Assembly (NCBI GenBank): GCA_934648845.1
Contig: CAKUFS010000004.1
Span: 1 to 64,000 of the forward strand
Origin: an uncultured Eggerthellaceae bacterium
Lineage (GTDB): Bacteria; Actinomycetota; Coriobacteriia; Coriobacteriales; Eggerthellaceae
DNA: 64,000 nucleotides
Direction of reading: 5' to 3'
This document shows positions 8,523 to 16,428 of the stretch, piece after piece (the first letter of the stretch is position 1; every line of letters starts with the position of its first letter). Both the position numbers and the translations under genes were made by a program. The notes beneath the pieces are model-generated. The model made no database searches and was not told where the DNA came from. It saw only the letters and a list, made by a program, of their open reading frames with translations.

Positions 8523-9430
8523 TACTGACCACGCTCTTCCATGATGAGCTGAATCTCATCGGCGTTGATGCCGACCATCGCTTCGCCCAAGTCTTCGGAA
8601 AGCTCCGCAATAAGCGCTGCGTCCTGGTAGTTCGCAACGGCCTTCACAATGGCCTGCGCGCGCTTTTCGGGGTTGCCGCTCTTGAAAATGCCGCTTCCCA
8701 CGAACACGCCTTCTGCGCCCAACTGCATCATCAGCGCAGCATCGGCCGGCGTGGCAATGCCACCTGCAGCAAAGTTGACAACAGGAAGACGGCCGGCATC
8801 GTGCACCTCGCGCAGAAGATCGAACGGCACGGCAAGCTTCTTCGCTTCGTCGAACAGCTCGTCTTCGCGCAAGCTAACCACATGCGCAATCTCGCGGTTG
8901 ATCAGACGCATGTGGCGCACTGCCTGAACAACGTCGCCCGTGCCCGGCTCGCCCTTCGTGCGAATCATGGTTGCGCCTTCCGCAATACGACGCAACGCCT
9001 CGCCCAGGTTGCGCGCACCGCAGACAAACGGCACGTCAAACGCGTTTTTATCAATATGATACGTGTCGTCGGCGGGGGTCAGCACCTCGGACTCGTCAAT
9101 ATAGTCAATCTCAATAGCCTGCAAAATCTGAGCCTCTACGAAATGGCCGATACGCACCTTGGCCATAACCGGAATGCTCACCGCCTGCTGAATGCCCTTG
9201 ATCATCTTCGGGTCGCTCATGCGCGAAACGCCGCCCGCGGCGCGAATATCGGCGGGAATGCGCTCCAAGGCCATAACGGCACACGCACCCGCGGCTTCTG
9301 CGATACGTGCCTGCTCAGGCGTGGTAACGTCCATGATTACACCGCCTTTGAGCATTTGGGCAAGCTGACGGTTCAGCGCTTTCCTGTTCGCTCTTGCTTC
9401 GGCAGCTACTTCGTTTGCAGTTTCAGTCAT
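8522..9430 (-). CDS. pdxS: Pyridoxal 5'-phosphate synthase lyase subunit
   Basis: The 302-residue (beta/alpha)8 enzyme makes PLP from ribose 5-phosphate, glyceraldehyde 3-phosphate and ammonia. It shows the family landmarks LKGGVIMDV, GACAVMALERIPADIR, MAKVRIGHF (Schiff-base lysine), RTKGEPGTG and NFAAGGIATPADAA, and ends in a short acidic tail. RBS is AGGAGAACTAAC before ATG. It is the first gene of the pdxST operon; no MocR-type PdxR regulator is next to it, the divergent gene being a YtrA-type GntR regulator. Confidence 0.95.
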   Translation of the reverse strand: MTETANEVAAEARANRKALNRQLAQMLKGGVIMDVTTPEQARIAEAAGACAVMALERIPADIRAAGGVSRMSDPKMIKGIQQAVSIPVMAKVRIGHFVEAQILQAIEIDYIDESEVLTPADDTYHIDKNAFDVPFVCGARNLGEALRRIAEGATMIRTKGEPGTGDVVQAVRHMRLINREIAHVVSLREDELFDEAKKLAVPFDLLREVHDAGRLPVVNFAAGGIATPADAALMMQLGAEGVFVGSGIFKSGNPEKRAQAIVKAVANYQDAALIAELSEDLGEAMVGINADEIQLIMEERGQ

Positions 9431-9493
9431 GTTAGTTCTCCTATTCCTACGGGGATTGTAGGGTTCTGATTATCCTTCAATCTGATATTAGTG

Positions 9494-9521
9494 ATAGTAT
9501 CAATTTTCTTATTTATGACAA
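9494..9521 (-). promoter_or_regulatory. Candidate pdxST promoter
   Basis: Read on the minus strand: TTGTCA (9521-9516), 16 bases, then TACTAT (9499-9494), about 60 bases before the pdxS start. A nearby inverted repeat AGTTTAGC (9537-9544) / GCTAAACT (9563-9570) lies just upstream and could be an operator. Confidence 0.45.
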
Positions 9522-9583
9522 GACCAGAACATAATCAGTTTAGCACCAAGAATAAGCACCGAGCTAAACTTTTGATTTTCTTC

Positions 9584-9632
9584 TTGCAAACTGTGTATAG
9601 TGTATATATACTGTGATTACCGGTTATACACA
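9584..9632 (+). promoter_or_regulatory. Promoter and operator of the GntR/ABC operon
   Basis: TTGCAA (9584-9589), 17 bases, TATACT (9607-9612) make a near-ideal promoter. A perfect inverted repeat TGTGTATA (9592-9599) / TATACACA (9625-9632) brackets the -10 and start site, and a further near-palindrome AGTGTATATATACTGT covers the -10. YtrA-type regulators usually repress their own operon, so this is the likely autoregulatory site. Confidence 0.6.
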
Positions 9633-9707
9633 CGCATGCAACAAGGACGCTTCGCGCATGCTAGGTCGCAGGTGCATCTGCGACTGCCCGCACTCACAGG
9701 AGAAAAC

Positions 9708-10106
9708 GTGGACATCATCTTATCGAACACGAGTGACCTGCCTATTTACGAGCAGATTGCGCGGCAGATCAAAACGCAGATTCTCTCAGGAGAACTTGCG
9801 TGCGGCGAGAAATTGCCGTCCATCCGCGCGCTTGCAAACGGGCTGCGCGTGAGCGTTATCACCACAAAGCGCGCTTATTCCGACCTTGAACAGCTGGGAT
9901 TCATTGAAACCGTGCAGGGAAAAGGATGTTTTGTAGCGGCAGGGAACCATGAGCTTTTGCGCGAAGAGAGCCTACGACGCATCGAGCAGCTTCTTGCAAA
10001 GGCCGCTACCGAAGCCGCTCAGCTGGGCCTTTCCCGCGATGAACTGCACGATATGCTTGACGTTATGGCAGAGGAAGCCACAGCAGAAGGCGCAGGCAAT
10101 GAATAA
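9708..10106 (+). CDS. GntR-family regulator, YtrA type
   Basis: From GTG 9708 the protein has 132 residues: a winged helix at about residues 9-75 (PIYEQIARQIKTQILSG, LPSIRALANGLRVS, GKGCFVA) and a short helical tail for dimerisation, the YtrA sub-class layout. The GTG was chosen because ACAGGAG lies five bases upstream; a longer frame from 9600 would start inside the promoter. It is followed by an ABC ATPase and permease, the typical partners, which such regulators hold off until cell-wall-active peptides or similar stress appears. Confidence 0.85.
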   Translation: MDIILSNTSDLPIYEQIARQIKTQILSGELACGEKLPSIRALANGLRVSVITTKRAYSDLEQLGFIETVQGKGCFVAAGNHELLREESLRRIEQLLAKAATEAAQLGLSRDELHDMLDVMAEEATAEGAGNE

Positions 10107-11166
10107 TCGCAGCTCATTCAAACACACCGAACATTACGATTTTAACGAGACGCTGGAGTCGATTATGAACACACCGCAATCTTATCTTTTTGAAATAAAC
10201 GGCGCACAACGAACGTTAAGCGATGCGTTTGCGCTCAAAGAAATCAACCTTCGCATGCAACCAGGCGAAATCATTGGTTTCGTGGGCGCTAATGGCGCGG
10301 GCAAAACGACGGTCATCCGTGCACTGCTAGGGCTTTTGCACCTTGATAGCGGCGAAATCCGCCTGTTCGGACAACCTTTCGGGGCAAACGCGCCCGATAC
10401 TGTGCAGCGCGAACTGCGCGGACGTATTGGCGTAGTGTTCGACACGTGCCCCTTCCCTTCCGAGCTGACCGTAAAGCAAGCGGCGGCTTGTATTGCGCCC
10501 ACCTACCCGCAGTGGGACGCCGGCGCGTTCGACAGTCTTTTGCGCGATTTCGACATCAAGCCAAAAACGAAGGTGAAGAACCTTTCGCGCGGCATGAGCA
10601 TGAAGCTTCAACTTGCCTGCGCGCTTTCCCACGGCGCTGACCTGCTGATTCTTGACGAGGCAACGGCGGGACTTGACCCCATTGCACGCGACGAGATCCT
10701 TGATCGCCTGAGCGATTTCACGAGCGACGGCACCCGCGGCGTACTGCTTTCCAGCCACATCACCAGCGATCTTGAGCACATTGCCGATCGCGTAGTGGGC
10801 ATTAATGCCGGTACCATCATCTTCAACCTGCCGCGCGAGGAAATCACCGATGCCATTGGTGTAGCCCATTGCACCGCCGACCAGGCAAAAGAAGTGCTTG
10901 CTGTTCTGAGCGACCTTGATCTGGAAGCAGAAGGGAGAGACGCCGAGAGCGCCACCGAGGCGTCCGCATCAGAATGCTTCGGCGTGCCCCTTCCCCTTGT
11001 GCTGCAACGCGCTTTCAGCGTTGACATCCTGGTGCCCGACCGCTTCGCCTTCGCGCAGGCATTCCCCGATGTTACCTGCGACCGCACGACTATCGAGGAA
11101 TACTTGCAATTCGCACTGAAAGGCACCCAGCAATTGAACAACGCCGACAGACCGCAGCAACCGTAA
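10099..11166 (+). CDS. ABC transporter ATP-binding protein (YtrB-like)
   Basis: The ATPase shows Walker A GANGAGKTT, signature LSRGMSMKL, Walker B DLLILDEATAGLDP and the switch region LLSSHI, then about 90 residues of C-terminal extension with an Ala/Glu-rich linker. ATG 10099 overlaps the regulator's end by 8 bases; ATG 10165 behind CTGGAG is an equally good start and removes 22 residues of no known domain. With the downstream ABC-2 permease it forms an exporter-type or sensing transporter controlled by the GntR protein. Substrate is unknown. Confidence 0.83.
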   Translation: MNNRSSFKHTEHYDFNETLESIMNTPQSYLFEINGAQRTLSDAFALKEINLRMQPGEIIGFVGANGAGKTTVIRALLGLLHLDSGEIRLFGQPFGANAPDTVQRELRGRIGVVFDTCPFPSELTVKQAAACIAPTYPQWDAGAFDSLLRDFDIKPKTKVKNLSRGMSMKLQLACALSHGADLLILDEATAGLDPIARDEILDRLSDFTSDGTRGVLLSSHITSDLEHIADRVVGINAGTIIFNLPREEITDAIGVAHCTADQAKEVLAVLSDLDLEAEGRDAESATEASASECFGVPLPLVLQRAFSVDILVPDRFAFAQAFPDVTCDRTTIEEYLQFALKGTQQLNNADRPQQP

Positions 11167-11229
11167 CAAACGCTTTCCTTCGCCGCTAAACCGACATGCA
11201 CTAACCCTCTCCTTCGAAAGGAATACCTG

Positions 11230-11901
11230 ATGAAAGCCGTATTGCAATCTGAATTTGCTTACATACGAACCACCTTCGCAGCAACAATCATATCTTTTGC
11301 CGTTGTGTATATTGTGCTTTACTTCAGCACGAAATTGACGGCCCCGCTATCGGCATTGTGCGCCATGGAGCCCCTGCTCTTCCTGCTTACCTTTACATCT
11401 GCCGATGCGGCAAACGGCTGGAGTCGATTCCGTGCCGCATTGCCAGTTTCCCGTCGCGACATCATTGCCGGACGATACACCATGCTTCTCCTTATCTCGA
11501 TTGCAACCATTGTCGCCTGCATTGCCTTGGGAGCTCTCACTAATGTCTTGGCTGGCAGCGTGAGCGCCGATTTCGAATGCATGCCAGCAATAGAAATCGC
11601 CGGCATCTGCGTTACAACAACTGCCGTAATGCTTATCATTGTCGCCTTCGTTCAGCCGTTTCTGATCAAATTTGGCAATGTGGCGGGCGTGCGATATACC
11701 ATGATTGCGTTTTTCGTTTGCGCTTTCGCGGTCTTCGGCTGCATCAACTACCTGGTGCCATCTGACTTCTTAGCAGTTGCTGGCCAGTGGATGGACGAAA
11801 ACATTGAGCTTTTCGTTATTATATGCGCTGCCGTAGCGCTGGCCTCTTATGTAATAAGCGGCGCCATAAGCCTGCACATCTACCAGCGCAAAGACCTGTA
11901 G
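11230..11901 (+). CDS. ABC-2 type permease
   Basis: The 223-residue membrane protein has about six hydrophobic segments (for example YIRTTFAATIISFAVVYIV at the N-terminus and LFVIICAAVALASYVISG near the end). The segment GWSRFRAALPVSRRDIIAGRY between helices 2 and 3 is the mark of the ABC2_membrane_5 family found next to YtrA-type regulators. RBS is GAAAGGAATACCTG. It is the membrane half of the transporter with the ATPase upstream. Substrate not known. Confidence 0.8.
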   Translation: MKAVLQSEFAYIRTTFAATIISFAVVYIVLYFSTKLTAPLSALCAMEPLLFLLTFTSADAANGWSRFRAALPVSRRDIIAGRYTMLLLISIATIVACIALGALTNVLAGSVSADFECMPAIEIAGICVTTTAVMLIIVAFVQPFLIKFGNVAGVRYTMIAFFVCAFAVFGCINYLVPSDFLAVAGQWMDENIELFVIICAAVALASYVISGAISLHIYQRKDL

Positions 11902-11924
11902 CAAGACCTGCAGCGGATTGCGTC

Positions 11925-12419
11925 CTACCAGTCTTTGAAGTCCGCGAAGTCGTCAAACGCCTCGTATTCATCGAAGTTCTCACCTGCGGGGAACACCATT
12001 TCTTCCAGCTCGATGGGAATTCCCCGGTCGATTTCCTCGATGTGCGCCGCCATAGCGCGCGCAGCGTTTTGCACCGAAGCATCGTAGCCTGTTAATGCTG
12101 CAAACGGTGCGAACTGCGCTGCCCTATCGCGCAGCGGCATGGCGGGGCGCAACGATTTCGGACGCGACAAATTGATGATGTCATCGTATTTACCAGGCAT
12201 TTCGCCGCAAGCGAGTGCGGCACGTGCGGGTGCGGTGCTGGCGGTCGCCACAGCGGATTGCGCGTCCGCAGGAGTGGCGAATCGCTCGGCATCATCCTCC
12301 ACAAGCGTCCACTGCAGTCCGAACGCACTCATGCTTGTTGGGTCGGGGGCTTCTCGATAAACAGAATGACTACGCCCCGCACCCGCTGCGTCCGAAAGCA
12401 TTTTTCCAAGCGAGCTCAT
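11925..12419 (-). CDS. YolD-like protein
   Basis: The 164-residue protein contains the YolD-family core GKYDDIINLSRP...MPLRDRAAQFAPFAALTGYDA at about residues 75-115, preceded by an Ala-rich region and followed by an acidic tail (DEYEAFDDFADF). YolD proteins are small partners encoded beside Y-family polymerases. Its ATG overlaps the polymerase stop by 4 bases, so the two are translationally coupled and share the SOS promoter. Function of YolD proteins is not settled. Confidence 0.8.
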   Translation of the reverse strand: MSSLGKMLSDAAGAGRSHSVYREAPDPTSMSAFGLQWTLVEDDAERFATPADAQSAVATASTAPARAALACGEMPGKYDDIINLSRPKSLRPAMPLRDRAAQFAPFAALTGYDASVQNAARAMAAHIEEIDRGIPIELEEMVFPAGENFDEYEAFDDFADFKDW

Positions 12420-14320
12420 GCGTTGTGGCCTCCAATCTGGTTGTTTCGCTGGCGCGCTGTGGCGCCTTCTTGCAAACTTACCGCACGAAACACGGCGTTC
12501 TTGCCAAATTTGTTGCGCACGTCCAACACGGCATCGTGCAAGAAACGCTCTTTCTCAAGTAGAGCGGATTCCGAAGGAGAAGGGTTCGTAGACCGCGCGC
12601 CCGCAACGCCCGCCCCGCATTCCGCACCAATGGGCGCGCCAGGCGTCCCGCTTGCCGCATCGCGATGCGTTCCCGCGTCGCCCGCAGTTGCAGTTACAGC
12701 GCCTGCGCCGGCAGATGACGCTCCCGCTTCCTCTTCCCAGTCGAAAAGCGACATCTGACCATGGCTTTTCTCCTGTTCGGCGATCTCTTTTGGCACCACG
12801 CGTTCGGCACTCAAGTTTATGCGACGTACCAGCAACTTCGGATTCACCGAGCGATCGTAGAGCTCCAAAATCGCTTTCGTAATGATGCGCGACGATGCCG
12901 TATATTCCTCTAAATTCACCGTTCCATGAGCATGCCGGGGCACTTCCCGACCGTATCGATCGGAAGTGACGGGGCCCGCATACGCCGCAGCAAGCGCCCC
13001 ATCTTCCAAGCACGAACGATCGTAGCCAACCGTCAGCGTGAACTTATCGGTTACCGACCCCTCTGCCAACAGGTCAAACGCAAGCGCATCAGCCATTTCC
13101 CGCACTACCAAACGCGCCGCCTTCGCACTGTAAGCATGTTGAAGCACTTGCCCCGATGCCTTGCAATTGACCGCCGGCTTGTACTCTTTGATTTCGCGCA
13201 TGGTCACTGGTTCGTGACCCCACGCGTGATCAATCAAAAGCTCAGCATTTTTCCCAAACAGCTTGAACAGTAAATCCTCGTTGAGCTTATCGCCGCGACC
13301 GCCCAGCGAGCAACGCGCTACATCGCCCATGGTGAACATACCGTTCGCTTCAAGCTTGCGCGCGTAACCCCTACCCACGCGCCAAATATCCGTGAGCGGA
13401 CGATGCGGCCAAATGCGCTCTTTATACGCCTGCTCGTCAAGTATCGCAATGCGAACACCGTTCTCATCAGGCTCTTCGTGCTTAGCCAGAATATCAAGGG
13501 CAACTTTCGAAAGGAACAAGTTCGTGCCGATTCCCGCCGTTGCAGTAATGCCTGTTGTCTGAAAAACGTCGGAAACCACCGTAGAGGCAAGCGTTTTGAT
13601 ATCCATCCTGTGGACGTTCGCGTATTTCGACGCATCAATGAACACTTCGTCGATGGAATACACGTGAATGTCCTCGGGCGAGAAATACTTCAGATACACC
13701 TGGTATATTTTCGTTGAGACTTCGATGTATTTCGCCATGCGTGGGCGCGCGATAAGAAAGTCCAGCTCAACTTCAGGGTTTTGCTGCACCACGGCATCGT
13801 CGAACGAAGCTGACGTGAAAAGCGATTGCTCGAACGGGCGATATTTCTCAAGATCACGCCCCGTGCAGTCGTCCTCGAAAAGATGGGGGCTCTGAAAGCT
13901 CTGATTGCCGGATCCTTCGGAATCGAAATCGCTCTCGCGTGCGAAAGATGATGCATTGTTCTTTCCACCCAAGGTCACAGCACATGCTTTCGTGTGCACC
14001 TCCGACCGCCCACTGGCCCACGTGTCCGAATGCGCCTCCGAGCGCGCGTTTGAGGACGCCCCTGCACATGCACGACGAAGAGCCTGAAGCCGCTCCGCGT
14101 TCACCTCGCGCACCTGACGCACGGCCTCGAAAAGTCGCGCGCGGCCGCCCACGCCATACGCTTTGAGCGAGGGCGAAACAGCCAGGCAGATGGTCTTTTC
14201 CGTACGCCGCGCATCCGCAACCACTAAATTAGTCGTGAGCGGATTAAGACCTCTATCCGCGCATTCAACCGATGCGTAGAAGGACTTCAAGTCAATTGCT
14301 ATGTACTTATACTCGAACAT
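12416..14320 (-). CDS. Y-family DNA polymerase (UmuC/DinB-like)
   Basis: The 634-residue lesion-bypass polymerase starts YIAIDLKSFYASVEC (first catalytic Asp) and has HVYSIDEVFID (second catalytic acid pair) near residue 225, then a thumb with GIGTNLFLSKVALDI and a little-finger domain. QMSLFDW near residue 530 is a typical sliding-clamp binding peptide. Two parts are unusual: an insert of about 100 low-complexity residues (about 80-185) between fingers and the second active-site segment, and a long Gly/Ala-rich tail after the clamp motif. Expression should be SOS-controlled because a LexA box overlaps the start codon. The start has no clear ribosome site. Confidence 0.87.
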   Translation of the reverse strand: MFEYKYIAIDLKSFYASVECADRGLNPLTTNLVVADARRTEKTICLAVSPSLKAYGVGGRARLFEAVRQVREVNAERLQALRRACAGASSNARSEAHSDTWASGRSEVHTKACAVTLGGKNNASSFARESDFDSEGSGNQSFQSPHLFEDDCTGRDLEKYRPFEQSLFTSASFDDAVVQQNPEVELDFLIARPRMAKYIEVSTKIYQVYLKYFSPEDIHVYSIDEVFIDASKYANVHRMDIKTLASTVVSDVFQTTGITATAGIGTNLFLSKVALDILAKHEEPDENGVRIAILDEQAYKERIWPHRPLTDIWRVGRGYARKLEANGMFTMGDVARCSLGGRGDKLNEDLLFKLFGKNAELLIDHAWGHEPVTMREIKEYKPAVNCKASGQVLQHAYSAKAARLVVREMADALAFDLLAEGSVTDKFTLTVGYDRSCLEDGALAAAYAGPVTSDRYGREVPRHAHGTVNLEEYTASSRIITKAILELYDRSVNPKLLVRRINLSAERVVPKEIAEQEKSHGQMSLFDWEEEAGASSAGAGAVTATAGDAGTHRDAASGTPGAPIGAECGAGVAGARSTNPSPSESALLEKERFLHDAVLDVRNKFGKNAVFRAVSLQEGATARQRNNQIGGHNA

Positions 14321-14327
14321 ATGTTCT
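14314..14327. promoter_or_regulatory. LexA (SOS) box over the polymerase start codon
   Basis: CGAACATATGTTCT fits the Gram-positive SOS consensus CGAAC-N4-GTTCG in all but the last base, and the core GAACATATGTTC is a perfect palindrome. The start codon of the polymerase (minus strand ATG at 14320-14318) lies inside it. Confidence 0.75.
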
Positions 14328-14610
14328 TATTATTACATACACAACGACTTGCTTCAAGGGGCACCTTACTCAATTCATCGATGGAACAGAGAATCTGAAC
14401 TTTCCTTGACAAGGGCGAACGAGTCGAGCCATGACGGCCTTTACGAAAAAGAAGCCGAAACGGTTTAAGCGCATCAAAAGAATCGCTTTTTATTTCGGCA
14501 ACCGCAACAAACTTACGCGCCATTGGCGGAATCACATCATTTTGAAAGCAAGGAGTTGACATTCCTCTCTCTCAAAATTGAGATTATTGCTTTTACAGAA
14601 GGAGACCATT

Positions 14611-15135
14611 ATGAAAACATGCAAAGACTGCGGTACCGAAGTAAGCAAATCAGCTAAAACATGCCCCAAATGCGGAGCAAAACTAAAAGGAGGTATTGGC
14701 AAGGTTATTCTCATAATCCTTGCGATCATTGTTGTTTTTAGTGTTGCCGCAGGTGCAACAGGGGGAAACAAAAAAGATTCATCGAATATCAATTCTTCTA
14801 ATTCTTCGCAATCATCTAGTTCTACAATGGCAACCGACGAACATGCCAATGACCAGGCGTATCAGATTTCAAAGAAATTCGAAACAGTTAGCGAGCCAGA
14901 AATGACGATCGAATACGGTTATCCGAAAATCAATGGGTCGCTAAAAAATATCTCTGGAAAAGATTTGAGTTATGCTCAAATCCAATTCAACCTCTACGAT
15001 GAAGACGGCGCGCAGATTGGGAGCGCCTGGACCAATATCAACAACCTTGATGCTGATGGCATTTGGAAGTACGAAGCAACAGGGTTTGACGAAGGCGCTG
15101 CAAGCTTCAAGATGACCGAAATAAGCGCCTGGTAA
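14611..15135 (+). CDS. Zinc-ribbon membrane protein with FxLYD domain
   Basis: The 174-residue protein begins with a zinc ribbon (CKDCGTEV...CPKCGAKL), then one membrane helix (VILIILAIIVVFSVAA), a Ser/Asn-rich spacer and an outer FxLYD-type domain with IQFNLYDEDGAQIGSAW. The family is anchored with the zinc ribbon inside and the beta domain outside; its job is unknown. RBS is AGAAGGAGACCATT. The DNA is more AT-rich than its neighbours. A clear terminator follows. It seems to be transcribed alone. Confidence 0.75.
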   Translation: MKTCKDCGTEVSKSAKTCPKCGAKLKGGIGKVILIILAIIVVFSVAAGATGGNKKDSSNINSSNSSQSSSSTMATDEHANDQAYQISKKFETVSEPEMTIEYGYPKINGSLKNISGKDLSYAQIQFNLYDEDGAQIGSAWTNINNLDADGIWKYEATGFDEGAASFKMTEISAW

Positions 15136-15162
15136 CACTTCTTGACGAATAGGTGTTTTATA

Positions 15163-15204
15163 GGTGGCGGAATATTTCAAGATTTCCGCCACCATATTTT
15201 TCTA
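15163..15204 (+). terminator. Rho-independent terminator
   Basis: GGTGGCGGAA (15163-15172) pairs with TTCCGCCACC (15184-15193), followed by ATATTTTTCT. It ends the zinc-ribbon gene. A second hairpin AAACCGC (15228-15234)/GCGGTTT (15246-15252) nearby may serve the opposite strand. Confidence 0.8.
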
Positions 15205-15300
15205 GGCTCGTGAGCCCAGAAAATCATAAACCGCCCTTCAAAAGAGCGGTTTGCACAGGGCTTATAAGACCAAAGGTCATCGCCTGCGTTCCCTGCGGGT

Positions 15301-15930
15301 CTACGCCTCTTTTACCCTGAAGTCCTCCCAGCGGGAAAGACGGCGATTGCATTTCGCCAACGAGTACTTCTCGAACCCCTGCTGCCTCCCCCAATCGGCG
15401 AGGTAGTCGTGTTCGGGATCGGCGAGGTCGTCCCATGCGTGCAAGAACCTGCTCAGGCCACCTTCGCCGCCGACGTCGTCTGGCGGCCAGGCGCCGAGCC
15501 CCTTCTCCACGCGCGGCAAAGCGCTCGATTCCCAGTCGAAGAGATAGCCCATGCGCGTGATGGATATCTCCCAGCCGTCGCCGTAGTCGTAAGAGTACAA
15601 CATGGACGGCAACTCGGACAGCGCATCCTCGACCGAGACCTTCGCGGCATCGCGCTTGGCAATCTCGGGGGTAAAATCCTCCAGCTGCTCTATCTGCCAA
15701 AGGGGTTCCGCCTGCACGAGTTTACCCTTTGATACGAACTTGAAATTGTACAGGTGGTAGTTCAGCCAGTTTCCGCAGGCCTGGATCATAGTGTGCAGGT
15801 CGTCGAGAGGGGATGCGGCGGGCACCAAAAGAATGCGAGAGCACTCAAGCTCGTCAAAGAGGAAATCTAACCTCAATCTGAGGGCGAGTTCGCAATGCTG
15901 CGTCTCGCGTCCCTGCGTGTTCGTTGCCAT
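15301..15930 (-). CDS. Plasmid pRiA4b ORF-3 family protein
   Basis: The 209-residue protein matches the pRiA4b ORF-3 layout: an early LHTMIQACGNWLNYHLYNF block, YSYDYGDGWEISI in the middle, and AWPPDDVGGEGGLSRFL toward the end. The family is widespread in accessory DNA; its biochemical role is unknown. The DNA is richer in G+C than the genes on either side, which suggests transfer. No clear partner gene is adjacent. Confidence 0.8.
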   Translation of the reverse strand: MATNTQGRETQHCELALRLRLDFLFDELECSRILLVPAASPLDDLHTMIQACGNWLNYHLYNFKFVSKGKLVQAEPLWQIEQLEDFTPEIAKRDAAKVSVEDALSELPSMLYSYDYGDGWEISITRMGYLFDWESSALPRVEKGLGAWPPDDVGGEGGLSRFLHAWDDLADPEHDYLADWGRQQGFEKYSLAKCNRRLSRWEDFRVKEA

Positions 15931-16069
15931 GCGGAACCTCCGTTTTCCAATCGATTGCGCTTATTACGATGAGTATTGTCGCACGCGGAAGAGGAATCGT
16001 CCATATGCGTGCCGCCGACGTGGGACGCACCGATATATCTTCGCATCCAATGACCAGACTCTCGTGCAT

Positions 16070-16300
16070 GTTGTTGAAAAATGGCTTCCTAATTCGAAGT
16101 TGATACGGTTTGGAAGTAGGTCAGGGGCGCAAATCGGGGCATTTTTCCATAAGCACGCTGTTTGCGGAAAATAACTCTCAAAGAAATACCAGTTCAAAGT
16201 TATTCTCAATTAGAGCGCATTCAAATCCATGGCCGATACAGAGCTTCAACCTACTTCCAACCTATCACAACTTCGAATTTGACCCCGGTTTTTCAACAAC
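16070..16300. repeat. 231-bp palindromic intergenic element (copy B)
   Basis: The left arm begins GTTGTTGAAAAATGGC and runs through TTCGAAGTTG to GGAAGTAGGT (16070-16120); the right arm (about 16250-16300) is the reverse complement. The middle holds AATACCAGTTCAAA. The copy at 61081-61311 has the same length and the same order of motifs, with the arms about 80-85 % alike. No coding potential is seen. The rest of the 498-bp gap 15931-16428 holds only this element and the REP-like units at 16341. Confidence 0.8.
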
Positions 16301-16340
16301 CTGGGTCAATGGCGAGCACAATCCCTAGCTCCTGGGTCCC

Positions 16341-16420
16341 GGAACAAAACAAGATGTGGAACAGGATGTTTTTTGGAACAAAACCTCCGTCCCCTGTTCC
16401 ACACGTCCCCTGTTCCACAC
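16341..16420. repeat. REP-like GGAACA/TGTTCC cluster
   Basis: Several short units occur in a row: GGAACAAAAC, GTGGAACAGGATG, TTGGAACAAAACCTCCGTCC and two CCCCTGTTCCACAC units. GGAACA and TGTTCC are complementary, so the region folds into hairpins. It lies between element B and the 3' end of the methyltransferase. Related units are at 17142 and 17794. Confidence 0.7.
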
Positions 16421-16428
16421 AACAACCA

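Noticed and set aside
14299..14562. 87-residue minus-strand frame upstream of the Y-family polymerase
   Set aside because: It overlaps the polymerase start and the LexA box, has no well-placed ribosome site and no family resemblance.
15228..15252. AAACCGC/GCGGTTT hairpin as a terminator of the pRiA4b-type gene
   Set aside because: The T run on the minus strand is poor (ATGATTTTC), so only a weak case; mentioned but not called.
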